Shown in pieces: positions 1 through 7,989 of a stretch of 64,000 bases of DNA (positions are counted from its first letter, which is position 1; each line of letters starts with the position of its first letter). Position numbers and translations under genes: made by a program. This stretch comes from Arcobacter defluvii (GTDB taxonomy: Bacteria > Campylobacterota > Campylobacteria > Campylobacterales > Arcobacteraceae): contig NZ_CP053835.1 of NCBI RefSeq assembly GCF_013201725.1, positions 2,666,001-2,730,000 of the forward strand, given 5' to 3'. The notes beneath the pieces are model-generated. The model ran no database searches. It was not told where the DNA came from and saw only the letters and a list, made by a program, of their open reading frames with translations.

Positions 1-1073
1 CCAGAAAGTATCTCTTTTATTAAAGGTTCTAAAATCTTATATTGTAAAAGTGAAGTATCTTGAAACTCATCCATCAAAATATGTGAATATGTTGAATCAA
101 GTCTAAAATATAAAAAATCTTTATCAATTTTTGTTGATAATAATTCATAAACTAAATTTGAAATATCATTAAATTCTAAATAGTTTTTATTTTTGTTAAA
201 CTCAAATTTAAAATCTTTAAACATTAAATAGAGTTCAAATAGTTTATTTAAACTGTACCCTGCCCTTATTTTATAATATATTGTTATCTCTTTTTTTAAC
301 TCTATAAAATATGATTCAATTGTTTCATTTGCGCATTTTTTAAAATATGAATATTCAGCTAAACAATCTTTTTCAAGCCAAGTTCGTCCAAATAAATCAT
401 CAAATTTCTCAAAATCAACAGCTTTTTTTGCACTTGGGCTTGCAACACTACAATTTAAAATAAACTCTTTTATTTTAAAAGCATTTTCTAAAACTTTCTC
501 TTTTTGAAAATCTATTAATTTAGCATCAATATTTAAAATATTTATTTTTTCATTTTTTTCTAAAAGTGTTTTAAAAAGTTCAAAAAGTGAATTAAATTTC
601 TTTTTTTCATAATGAGAAAAATCTATCAATGTTTCAAACTGTTTTAAATCAAGTGATTCTAAAAATTTTAAACTAAGAGTTTCAATATCATCTTCTTTTA
701 TTTCAAAATCATCTGAAATACCAATATATCCACAAAACTCTCTTAAAATCTTATTTACAAATTTATCAATAGTAAATATTGATAAATTCGCACTTGAAAA
801 TGATTTTACTAAAAAACCTTTTTTCCCTAAAATCTCTTCTTTTGAGAGATTTGATTGTTCAATAATAGCATTTAAATATGCTTCATCATCACCTAAAGTA
901 AGAAGTGTTTTATATATTCTTTCACTCATTTCATTTGCAGCTTTGTTTGTAAATGTCAGAGTTAAAATTTCATTTGGTTTTGCGCCAAGTAACAACAAAG
1001 TGATATAACGAACCGTAAGTGCAAATGTTTTACCACTTCCTGCACTGGCTTTTAAAGCTAAATATTTTTTCAT
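1..1073 (-). CDS. addA: AddA/RecB-like UvrD-family helicase, partial (N-terminal part)
   Basis: This reading frame starts at an ATG at 1073 and runs off the left edge without a stop, so about 357 N-terminal residues are visible. It opens with a Walker A motif (ASAGSGKT, residues 9-16) and motif Ia (LTFTNKAA), and close to the window edge it has the Walker B box DEFQD, the order expected in superfamily 1 helicases. The 'KASAGSGKT' opening and the long insert between Ia and II suit AddA/RecB better than UvrD. AddA works with AddB in resecting double-strand breaks for RecA-dependent repair; an addB gene lies at 45580-47949. The C-terminal nuclease domain is outside the window, so the AddA name is an inference. 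It is divergent from argB across a 89 bp gap. Confidence 0.8.
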   Translation of the reverse strand, partial: MKKYLALKASAGSGKTFALTVRYITLLLLGAKPNEILTLTFTNKAANEMSERIYKTLLTLGDDEAYLNAIIEQSNLSKEEILGKKGFLVKSFSSANLSIFTIDKFVNKILREFCGYIGISDDFEIKEDDIETLSLKFLESLDLKQFETLIDFSHYEKKKFNSLFELFKTLLEKNEKINILNIDAKLIDFQKEKVLENAFKIKEFILNCSVASPSAKKAVDFEKFDDLFGRTWLEKDCLAEYSYFKKCANETIESYFIELKKEITIYYKIRAGYSLNKLFELYLMFKDFKFEFNKNKNYLEFNDISNLVYELLSTKIDKDFLYFRLDSTYSHILMDEFQDTSLLQYKILEPLIKEILS

Positions 1074-1127
1074 AAAAGAATAATACTAAAGTAACTATTT
1101 CATTTTAGTTAATAAGATACTTTTAGA

Positions 1128-1133
1128 TATAAT
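1128..1133 (+). promoter_or_regulatory. Probable sigma70 -10 box for argB-thrC
   Basis: A TATAAT lies 30 bp upstream of the argB start in the divergent gap between the helicase gene and argB. No clear -35 is visible, which is usual for Campylobacterota promoters. Position and perfect consensus are the only evidence. Confidence 0.55.
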
Positions 1134-1162
1134 CTTGCTTTAAAAATCTTTTAGGATTATAT

Positions 1163-2071
1163 ATGATAGATAAAATAGATAAACATTATAAAGTTAAAAC
1201 TCTTCTTGATGCAATTCCATATATTAAAAAATTCTTCGGAAAAACAATCGTTATTAAATATGGTGGCTCAGCACAAACAAGTCCTGATTTAAAAGATAAA
1301 TTTGCTGAAGATATAGTTTTATTATCTCTTTTAGGAATAAAACCTATTATTGTTCATGGTGGAGGAGCAAGGATAACTGAACTTTTAACAAAATTAAATA
1401 TCCCTTCTTCATTTGTGGATGGACATAGAGTTACATGTGAAGATAGTATGAGAGTTGTTGAAATGGTTTTAAGTGGAGAAATCAATAAAAATATCACTTC
1501 TTTATTAAATCATCATGGAGCAAAAGCTATTGGAATTTCAGGAAAAGATTCTAGTATTATAAATGCTATTCCAAAAGATGGTGGAAGATTTGGTTATACA
1601 GGAGAAATCACAAAAGTAAATGGCACACTTATAAATAATCTTATAAAAGAAGGATTTATTCCAGTAATAGCACCAATTGCGGATAGTGCTGAACCAAATC
1701 ATCCTGGATTTAATATAAATGCTGATGTTGCAGCTTGTGAAATTGCTGTTGCTGTTGGCGCTCAAAAAGTTTTATTTTTAACTGACACTATTGGTGTTTT
1801 AGATAAAGAAGGAAAATTAATTCAAACTTTACATAAAGAGAGTGTTGAAAACTATAAAAAAGATGGAACAATCGCTGGTGGAATGATTCCAAAAGTTGAT
1901 TCTTGTATTGATGCTATACACAATGGCGTAAATAAAGCTCACATTATTGATGGAAGAGTTGAACACTCAATTTTATTAGAGTTATTTACAAGTGATGGAA
2001 TTGGAACTCAATTTATTAGAAAAGACAATCCTAATAATGGTATAGATTTAGAAAAATTATTAGAAAATTAA
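1163..2071 (+). CDS. argB: Acetylglutamate kinase
   Basis: It phosphorylates N-acetylglutamate with ATP, the second step of arginine synthesis, in the cytoplasm. The amino acid kinase fold is clear: K32-Y-G-G at the phosphate-binding strand, the HGGG loop at 65-68, and the GGMIPK motif near residue 240. At 302 residues it is a normal full-length NAGK. The extra N-terminal helix of about 25 residues before the KYGG motif is the feature that, in this family, goes with hexamer formation and arginine feedback inhibition, so feedback control is a reasonable inference. The ATG follows AGGATTATAT. thrC begins 8 bp after its stop, so the two are very likely co-transcribed although they serve different pathways. 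No other arg gene is nearby. Confidence 0.97.
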   Translation: MIDKIDKHYKVKTLLDAIPYIKKFFGKTIVIKYGGSAQTSPDLKDKFAEDIVLLSLLGIKPIIVHGGGARITELLTKLNIPSSFVDGHRVTCEDSMRVVEMVLSGEINKNITSLLNHHGAKAIGISGKDSSIINAIPKDGGRFGYTGEITKVNGTLINNLIKEGFIPVIAPIADSAEPNHPGFNINADVAACEIAVAVGAQKVLFLTDTIGVLDKEGKLIQTLHKESVENYKKDGTIAGGMIPKVDSCIDAIHNGVNKAHIIDGRVEHSILLELFTSDGIGTQFIRKDNPNNGIDLEKLLEN

Positions 2072-2079
2072 GGGGCATT

Positions 2080-3561
2080 ATGAATTTTATAGAAACAAGA
2101 GGAAATGATGGTATTAAACCAATTAAAGTACCATTTAGTGAAGCAATATTAAATCCAAGTACATCTTTTGGTGGATTATACGTACCTGAATATTTACCTA
2201 AATTAGAAGAAAATTTTATTCAAAATCACGTAAATAAAAGCTACAAAGAGTTAGCTTATGATATTTTAAAAGCTTTTGAAATTGATATTGATGAGAATGA
2301 AATCAATAAAGCTTTAGATTTATATGATAACTTTGACAATCCACAAAATCCTTGTCCAGTTATAAAAGTAAAAAAAGATTTGTTTGTTCATGAGCAATAC
2401 CATGGACCAACTCGAGCTTTTAAAGATATGGCTTTACAACCTTTTGGTTCAATTCTTTCTTCAATTGCAAAAAAAAGAGATGAAAAATATCTAATTCTTG
2501 CTGCAACTTCAGGAGACACAGGGCCAGCTGCTCTTAATACTTTTAAAAATAAGGAAAACATTCAAGTTGTCTGTTTATATCCAGATGGTGGGACTTCTGA
2601 TGTTCAAAGATTACAAATGGTTTGTGAAGATGGAAAAAATTTAAAAGTTTTAGGAATAAAAGGAAACTTTGATGATGCCCAAAGTGCACTTAAAAATCTA
2701 CTTGCTTCAAAAACTTTTAAAGAAGAATTAGAAAAAGACAATATCAAACTAAGTGCTGCAAATTCAGTAAACTTTGGAAGAATAATATTCCAAATAATCT
2801 ATCATTTCTGGTCATATATTCAACTTTTAAAACAAGATGAAATTACATTAGGTGAAAAAATATATTTAGTAGTTCCAAGTGGAAACTTCGGAAATGTTTT
2901 AGGAGCATTTTATGCTTTAGAAATGGGATTACCTATCGAAAAACTTTTAGTAGCTTCAAATGAAAACAATATACTTACAGAATGGATAAATACAGGTGTT
3001 TATGATATTAGAGATAAAGAACTTAAACTGACAAAATCTCCTGCAATGGATATTTTAAAATCTTCAAATATTGAAAGAGTAATTTATTCTTTATTTGGTG
3101 CAAATAGAACTAAAGAGTTAATGGAAGACTTAAATGAGAAAAAAATCTTCAAAATGAGTGAAAATGAAACAAATGAACTAAAAAAATACTTCTCAGCTGT
3201 TTATTCTGATGATACTTTTGGTACAAGAACAATAAAAGAGTTTTTAGACTCTGGATATCTAATGGATCCTCACACTGCGACTTGTATAAAAGCATATAAT
3301 GAGTTAAGAGAAAAACCTTTAAAAACAGTTATTTATTCAACTGCAGAATGGACAAAATTCTCACCAACTGTATTAAATGCATTAAATCAGAATTCTGTTA
3401 AATATACTGATAAAGAAGCTTTAGAAGAAATTTCTACAAAATATAATGCAAATTTACCTCAAAGTATTAAAGACTTATTTAATGCAAAAATCAATCACTC
3501 TTTAGTTATTAATAAAGAAAATATTGAATCTGAAATAGTTAATTTTATTAGAAAATCATAA
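2080..3561 (+). CDS. thrC: Threonine synthase
   Basis: This PLP enzyme converts O-phosphohomoserine to threonine. The PLP lysine is K115 in the TRAFKDMA motif, and the phosphate-binding SGNFGN loop is present near residue 270. At 493 residues with an N-terminal domain before the PLP fold it resembles the longer E. coli/yeast type rather than the short 350-residue type. It starts 8 bp after argB with AGGGGCATT upstream of its ATG. Its pathway partner, homoserine kinase (thrB), is in a separate operon at 29406-30287. Its stop codon sits in the loop of a long hairpin. Confidence 0.97.
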   Translation: MNFIETRGNDGIKPIKVPFSEAILNPSTSFGGLYVPEYLPKLEENFIQNHVNKSYKELAYDILKAFEIDIDENEINKALDLYDNFDNPQNPCPVIKVKKDLFVHEQYHGPTRAFKDMALQPFGSILSSIAKKRDEKYLILAATSGDTGPAALNTFKNKENIQVVCLYPDGGTSDVQRLQMVCEDGKNLKVLGIKGNFDDAQSALKNLLASKTFKEELEKDNIKLSAANSVNFGRIIFQIIYHFWSYIQLLKQDEITLGEKIYLVVPSGNFGNVLGAFYALEMGLPIEKLLVASNENNILTEWINTGVYDIRDKELKLTKSPAMDILKSSNIERVIYSLFGANRTKELMEDLNEKKIFKMSENETNELKKYFSAVYSDDTFGTRTIKEFLDSGYLMDPHTATCIKAYNELREKPLKTVIYSTAEWTKFSPTVLNALNQNSVKYTDKEALEEISTKYNANLPQSIKDLFNAKINHSLVINKENIESEIVNFIRKS

Positions 3562-3576
3562 GATTTTCTAATAAAA
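3543..3576 (+). terminator. Hairpin over the thrC stop codon, possible terminator
   Basis: A 15 bp perfect inverted repeat (arms 3543-3557 and 3562-3576) encloses a 4-base loop, and the thrC TAA begins in that loop. There is no long T-run after it, so it may be an mRNA 3'-end stabiliser or a weak terminator rather than a classic intrinsic one. Confidence 0.45.
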
Positions 3577-3679
3577 ATCCTCAAAAACACTTATTTAATA
3601 GTGTGTAATTTTTTCACAAAAAATACTATAAAAACCATCTGTTATGACTTAAATCAATACATTTTAAGTAATTCCGTAA

Positions 3680-3685
3680 TATAAT
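3680..3685 (+). promoter_or_regulatory. Probable -10 box for the petABC operon
   Basis: TATAAT, 37 bp upstream of the Rieske gene start, inside a 160 bp AT-rich intergenic region. The region just upstream (about 3645-3670) contains TTAAATCAA, which could be half of an FNR/CRP-type site, but a symmetric partner is not convincing. Confidence 0.55.
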
Positions 3686-3721
3686 AGTCAAATTCTAAAA
3701 TTAAAAAAAAGGAAGCCAAAT

Positions 3722-4222
3722 ATGTCTAAAGAAACAAATAGACGAGATTTTCTTGGTTACTCATTTGCTGCAGTTGCTGCAGTAGGTGGTGCAGCCTCAC
3801 TTGTTGGTATGAAACAAGTATGGGATCCTCTTCCAAGCGTATTAGCTGGTGGATTTACAACTGTTGATCTTACTACACTAAAAGCTGGAGAACCTGAAAC
3901 TTTTGTATGGAGAGGGAAACCTATATTTGTATTAAAGAAAACTGCTGAAATGGAACAATCTACTAGAGATTTACACATTGGAGAAGATAGATTTATCATT
4001 GCAATTGGGTTATGTACTCACTTAGGTTGTATTCCTGCATGGAAAAAAGATACATGGAAATGTGCATGTCATGGAGGAGAATATAATTCAAGTGCAAAAC
4101 AAACATTTGGACCACCACCAAGACCACTTGATTTACCACCATTTAGTGTTAATGGAACTTCTATTGTTTTAGGAGAAGAAGGACCTGAATATAAAAAAAT
4201 TGCTGAAACATTGAAAGCATAA
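3722..4222 (+). CDS. petA: Rieske iron-sulfur subunit of the cytochrome bc1 complex
   Basis: It carries a 2Fe-2S cluster and moves electrons from quinol to cytochrome c1 on the periplasmic side. A twin-arginine signal (RRDFL at residues 7-11) and a membrane anchor at about 13-30 fit Tat export of the folded protein. The cluster ligands are C98-T-H100 with C103, and C114-A-C116-H117. The second box reads CACHGG rather than the common CPCHGS. The serine at that place hydrogen-bonds to the cluster and raises its potential in ubiquinol-type enzymes, so its absence suggests a lower-potential cluster, in keeping with menaquinone. First gene of the bc1 operon, preceded by AAGGAAG; petB follows after 10 bp. 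Confidence 0.97.
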   Translation: MSKETNRRDFLGYSFAAVAAVGGAASLVGMKQVWDPLPSVLAGGFTTVDLTTLKAGEPETFVWRGKPIFVLKKTAEMEQSTRDLHIGEDRFIIAIGLCTHLGCIPAWKKDTWKCACHGGEYNSSAKQTFGPPPRPLDLPPFSVNGTSIVLGEEGPEYKKIAETLKA

Positions 4223-4232
4223 GGAGTTATGA

Positions 4233-5483
4233 ATGGCAAAATTTGAAAAAGCTAACTCTGTTGGAGAATGGTTAGACCAAAGATTAAATCTAACTACATT
4301 CAACAAAGTTATGATGACTGAATATTGGATTCCAAAAGATATTAACTTCTTATGGGCGATGGGAGTATTACTAGCTACAACTTTTGGTATTTTAGTAATT
4401 TCAGGTTTATTCTTAATGATGTATTACAAACCAGATGTTAACTTAGCATTTGATTCTGTAAATTATACAATCATGCAAGAAGTTGCATTTGGTTGGTTAT
4501 TTAGACATATGCATGGTGTTGCAGCTTCTGTTGTATTCTTAATTATTTATATTCACATGTTTACAGGAATCTATTATGGTTCTTACAAACAAGGTAGAGA
4601 AATGATTTGGATTTCTGGTATGTTATTATTTATGACATTCTCAGCTGCTGGATTCTCTGGATATATGTTACCTTGGGGACAAATGTCTTACTGGGCTGCA
4701 ATGGTTATTACTAACTTATTTGGTGGAGTTCCTGTTATTGGAGATGCACTTGTTGTTTGGATTAGAGGTGACTTTAACGTTGCTGATGCTACATTAACAA
4801 GATTCTTTATGTTACACGTATTCTTATTACCAATTACTATTATGGGAATTATTGGTTTACACTTCTATACGTTAAGAATTCCTCACGTTAACAACCAATC
4901 TTCTGATGAATTTGATTTTGATGCTGAAGCTGAAAAATATTTATCTGGAAATAAAAAAGAATCAAAAGTTATTCCTTTCTGGCCAATATTTATCTCTAAA
5001 GATTTAGCAGTTCTAGGAATTTTCTTAATTTTCTATTTTTACTTAGTATTCTTCCATTATAACTTTGCAATGGATCCAGTAAACTTTGATCCAGCAGATA
5101 ACATGGTTACACCTGCTCATATTTATCCAGAGTGGTATTTTTTATGGTCATATGAAGTATTAAGAGGTTTCTTCTTTGATATTGCAGGATTTAAAGCATT
5201 TGATATTGGATTAATCGCCTTTGCTTTTGCAAATGTTATTTTCTTATTATTACCTTGGTTAGATAGAGATCCAAAAATTTTACCAGCACATAAAAGACCA
5301 GCTTTCTTCGTTTGGTTCTGGTTATTAATGGTTGACTTAATTGTATTAACTGTTTATGGAAAATTACCTCCAACAGGTACAAATGCATGGGTAGGATTCT
5401 TTGCAGCAGTTTCATTTATCTTATTATTTATTATATTACCAATTATCAGTAAAATTGATGCTAAGAAAAGGGGTTCACTATGA
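4233..5483 (+). CDS. petB: Cytochrome b subunit of the bc1 complex
   Basis: This integral membrane subunit binds two b haems and holds the quinol oxidation and reduction sites. It is a full-length cytochrome b of 416 residues, not a split b6/subunit IV pair. Diagnostic parts are the Qo-site PEWY motif (HIYPEWYFLW near residue 295), haem-ligand histidines in helix B (RHMH near 91-94 and IHMF) and in helix D (LHVF, and LHFYTLR). Eight or so hydrophobic segments can be seen. It begins 10 bp after the Rieske gene and its end overlaps the petC start by 4 bp, which indicates translational coupling of the complex subunits. Confidence 0.97.
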   Translation: MAKFEKANSVGEWLDQRLNLTTFNKVMMTEYWIPKDINFLWAMGVLLATTFGILVISGLFLMMYYKPDVNLAFDSVNYTIMQEVAFGWLFRHMHGVAASVVFLIIYIHMFTGIYYGSYKQGREMIWISGMLLFMTFSAAGFSGYMLPWGQMSYWAAMVITNLFGGVPVIGDALVVWIRGDFNVADATLTRFFMLHVFLLPITIMGIIGLHFYTLRIPHVNNQSSDEFDFDAEAEKYLSGNKKESKVIPFWPIFISKDLAVLGIFLIFYFYLVFFHYNFAMDPVNFDPADNMVTPAHIYPEWYFLWSYEVLRGFFFDIAGFKAFDIGLIAFAFANVIFLLLPWLDRDPKILPAHKRPAFFVWFWLLMVDLIVLTVYGKLPPTGTNAWVGFFAAVSFILLFIILPIISKIDAKKRGSL

Positions 5484-6364
5484 GAGAATTAAAAATACTA
5501 GCAGTAGTAGTAGTTTTAACACTTATTACTTACTGGGGAGTTGAGCCATATGCTCATTCAGTTATGCATCCTCATGTTGCTCCTGCAGATTTTACGTTTT
5601 CTGATACAAAAGAAGATGTAGCTGATGTTAAAGGTTTACAAGGTAATGTTGCAAATGGAGAAGTTCTAGTTACTTCAAATTGTACTGCTTGTCACTCAAT
5701 TGAATCAAAAGGTTTTCCACAAGTTATGGATAATGCAAGTTCATCTGCAGCTTATGGTGTAACTCCTCCTGATTTAGGAAGTGCAGGAAAACTTTATAAT
5801 GCTGATTATTTAGCTGCATTTATTAAAGATCCAGCAAAAGCATCAAAAACAGCTCATAAATTTGTTGATGGAAAAGTTCATCCAATGCCTCAATTCAACT
5901 GGATGCAACCACAAGAAATTGCAGATATGGTAGCTTATTTACAATCGATTGCACCAAAAGAAATGACAAATAAAGAAGTATTTACGAATGCTTGTCAAAG
6001 ATGTCACTCTATCAAATATGCTGATATGAAAGGTGGATCAATGGCTGCATTTACTCCAAATGATAATATTAAACATTACATGGGTAAATTACCTCCTGAT
6101 TTATCACAAATGATTAGAAGTAGAGGTCATCACTATTTAGAAACATTTGTTAATGATCCACAAAAACTTCTAGAAGGTACAGCAATGCCTAGAGTTGGAT
6201 TAACAGAAGAATCTCAAGCTCAAGTTGTTGCATATTTAGAAGAAGTTGGTGATAGTAAAAAAGCTCAAAGAGAAGAATTAGGACCTAAATTCTTAATCTA
6301 TCTTGTAATTTTTGCAATCTTTGCATTCTTATGGAAAGCAAGTAAATGGAGAGAAGTTCATTAA
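5480..6364 (+). CDS. petC: Di-haem cytochrome c1 subunit of the bc1 complex
   Basis: It receives electrons from the Rieske protein and passes them to soluble or membrane cytochromes. There are two haem-binding CxxCH motifs, C68-TA-C71-H72 and C172-QR-C175-H176, so the subunit is a tandem pair of cytochrome c domains instead of the mono-haem c1 of mitochondria and alphaproteobacteria. This two-haem form is typical of Campylobacterota. An N-terminal hydrophobic segment (about 5-20) and a C-terminal membrane helix (about 272-288) flank the periplasmic part. ATG overlaps the petB end by 4 bp. Confidence 0.95.
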   Translation: MRELKILAVVVVLTLITYWGVEPYAHSVMHPHVAPADFTFSDTKEDVADVKGLQGNVANGEVLVTSNCTACHSIESKGFPQVMDNASSSAAYGVTPPDLGSAGKLYNADYLAAFIKDPAKASKTAHKFVDGKVHPMPQFNWMQPQEIADMVAYLQSIAPKEMTNKEVFTNACQRCHSIKYADMKGGSMAAFTPNDNIKHYMGKLPPDLSQMIRSRGHHYLETFVNDPQKLLEGTAMPRVGLTEESQAQVVAYLEEVGDSKKAQREELGPKFLIYLVIFAIFAFLWKASKWREVH

Positions 6365-6394
6365 GAACTTTTCTTTATAATTAGGAGAAAATAA

Positions 6395-6790
6395 ATGAAA
6401 TTAATAAAAATATTACTTGCTTCATCTTTAGCATTTGTATCATTAAGTGCAAATGATGTTATGCAAAAATCTATGTCGATTATGGAAAAAGGTATGACTC
6501 AAATTCAACAAGGTTTTTTAAATAATAATCTTGAATTAGTAAAAGAAGGAACTAAACTTGTAAAAGAAGGAAATGCTCTTTTTTCAGATAAAAAAATAAT
6601 TACTGAATATTTACCTGAAAATAAAAAACATATGGTAAATGTTGCAGAAAATGCTTCAAAAAGAATAGCTTTAGATATTGCTGGCTTAGAAGCTAACATT
6701 GAAAATAAAGCATTTATAAATGCTACAAATTCTTATTCAGATATGTTAAATGCATGTTCAAGCTGTCACTCAATTGTAAGAAATTGGTAA
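6395..6790 (+). CDS. Small cytochrome c'-like periplasmic protein
   Basis: A 131-residue protein with a Sec signal peptide (residues 1-19, ending LSA) and a single haem motif C121-SS-C124-H125 only seven residues from the C-terminus. A mostly helical protein with its CxxCH at the extreme end matches the layout of cytochrome c' and cytochrome b562-type four-helix bundles, so a five- or six-coordinate haem in a bundle is likely. It starts 30 bp after petC with TTAGGAG upstream, so it is probably part of the bc1 operon and may shuttle electrons or bind NO, but no function can be assigned from sequence. A hairpin terminator follows. Confidence 0.85.
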   Translation: MKLIKILLASSLAFVSLSANDVMQKSMSIMEKGMTQIQQGFLNNNLELVKEGTKLVKEGNALFSDKKIITEYLPENKKHMVNVAENASKRIALDIAGLEANIENKAFINATNSYSDMLNACSSCHSIVRNW

Positions 6791-6799
6791 AAAGCTTAG

Positions 6800-6830
6800 G
6801 AAGATAAACATAAAGTTTATCTTCTTCTTT
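6800..6830. terminator. Bidirectional terminator between the bc1 operon and rsmE
   Basis: A 10 bp stem (6800-6809 with 6815-6824) around a 5-base loop is followed by a T-rich tail on the plus strand and by a short T-run on the minus strand. It separates the convergent cytochrome and rsmE genes, so it can serve both. Confidence 0.7.
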
Positions 6831-6832
6831 AT

Positions 6833-7504
6833 TTATAAAATTATTTTGGAAGTAGCTGCAATTATTGCTGTTTCACTTCTTAATATCAAATTTGATTCAA
6901 ATCCAACAACATAATCTATATTAAATTTTTCTCTTTCGTTTTTAGAAAAACCACCCTCACAACCAATAACCAATGTTTTTATTTCATCTTTTTTTTCATC
7001 AATTAATTTATTAGAAAAATCTAGAAAATATATATTTTTATTGTTCTTTAAAAATTCATCTAAATTTTTACAAATATCAAGTTTTATAATATCTGAACGA
7101 CCACATTGAGAAGAAGAATTTATAAGAATTTTTTCTAATTTTTCAATATTAATTTTAAAATTTTTTTGAGAAAAATCACTATATATAAAAGTAATTTTAT
7201 CAACTCCTAATTCATTTAATGAAGGTATATATTTTTCAATAGTTTTTGGATCAATAACACACCAACCAAGATGTAACTTTTTTTGATTTATTAAAACTTT
7301 TTTTTCACTAAAAATTAAATTTAAAACTGCCTTTTTTTTATCAATTAAAACAATCTTGTACAAATATATATTTTCATCTTTCAAATTTCTAAAATATATC
7401 TCATCATCAATCTTATGACGTCTTGCTTTTATTAAATAATTATAAACTTCATCTTTTATTTCTAAAATATTCCCACCACAAAATTCATCATAAGTGAATT
7501 GCAT
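6833..7504 (-). CDS. rsmE: 16S rRNA m3U1498 methyltransferase
   Basis: It methylates N3 of U1498 in 16S rRNA using SAM. It has the SPOUT-family knot signatures: GCEGGFS near residue 182 (the GPEGGF loop with Cys for Pro) and the C-terminal LRSETA motif. At 223 residues it is slightly short of the E. coli enzyme. The N-terminal RNA-binding part is lysine-rich, including the ARRH-type segment. Its ATG overlaps the stop of the upstream membrane-protein gene by one base (TAATG), so the two are coupled. Confidence 0.92.
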   Translation of the reverse strand: MQFTYDEFCGGNILEIKDEVYNYLIKARRHKIDDEIYFRNLKDENIYLYKIVLIDKKKAVLNLIFSEKKVLINQKKLHLGWCVIDPKTIEKYIPSLNELGVDKITFIYSDFSQKNFKINIEKLEKILINSSSQCGRSDIIKLDICKNLDEFLKNNKNIYFLDFSNKLIDEKKDEIKTLVIGCEGGFSKNEREKFNIDYVVGFESNLILRSETAIIAATSKIIL

Positions 7505-7908
7505 TAAAACACCTTACTTATAATATAAACAGCAATTAATAATGAAATTTCAATTGTATAAATTTTTTTTGCATATTTATAAAAATCATTTTGAAGTTCA
7601 ATTTGATCATGTTTAATAACTCTCATCTTTTTATATCTCTTTATTTCAATTACCAATAAAAAAATTGATGTAGGAATCATTAAAGCAATTGTAAAACTAA
7701 AAGTTTGTGCATAAAAAGCAACTATTGTTCCCGTATAAATAACTATAGCATTTGTTAGATGATATAAAGGTGTCATAAATTTTAGTCTTTTTGCTAAAAT
7801 TATGAAATTTTTCTCTCTTGTAACTGAATATAAATTAAATAACATAATTGCTAAAAAAAAATATATTGAATATACATGGCTTTGAATTGCGCTTTGCATT
7901 AATTCCAT
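7504..7908 (-). CDS. Conserved small membrane protein of unknown function
   Basis: A 134-residue protein with four hydrophobic segments (about 12-30, 48-68, 70-90 and 116-133) separated by short basic loops such as RLK and KRYKKMR. No catalytic motif is visible. It is encoded directly upstream of rsmE with a one-base overlap, which suggests co-expression, not shared function. The start could also be the internal Met4, which has slightly better spacing to a GGAA. I do not recognise the family. Confidence 0.7.
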   Translation of the reverse strand: MELMQSAIQSHVYSIYFFLAIMLFNLYSVTREKNFIILAKRLKFMTPLYHLTNAIVIYTGTIVAFYAQTFSFTIALMIPTSIFLLVIEIKRYKKMRVIKHDQIELQNDFYKYAKKIYTIEISLLIAVYIISKVF

Positions 7909-7936
7909 ATTTGTTTATCTCACTTTTAAAAAATTT

Positions 7937-7945
7937 TGGTATTAT
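7937..7945 (+). promoter_or_regulatory. Extended -10 promoter for moeA-queCDE
   Basis: TGG followed by TATTAT gives an extended -10 element 45 bp before the moeA start. A small inverted repeat (AACTT at 7950-7954, AAGTT at 7960-7964) lies at the expected transcription start and could be an operator or a leader hairpin. Confidence 0.5.
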
Positions 7946-7989
7946 ATCTAACTTGTCATAAGTTTTTATTTTAACTAAAAAGGATAAAT

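Noticed and set aside
3645-3670. FNR/CRP box upstream of petA
   Set aside because: Only a half-site (TTAAATCAA) is clear; the symmetric half is not convincing.
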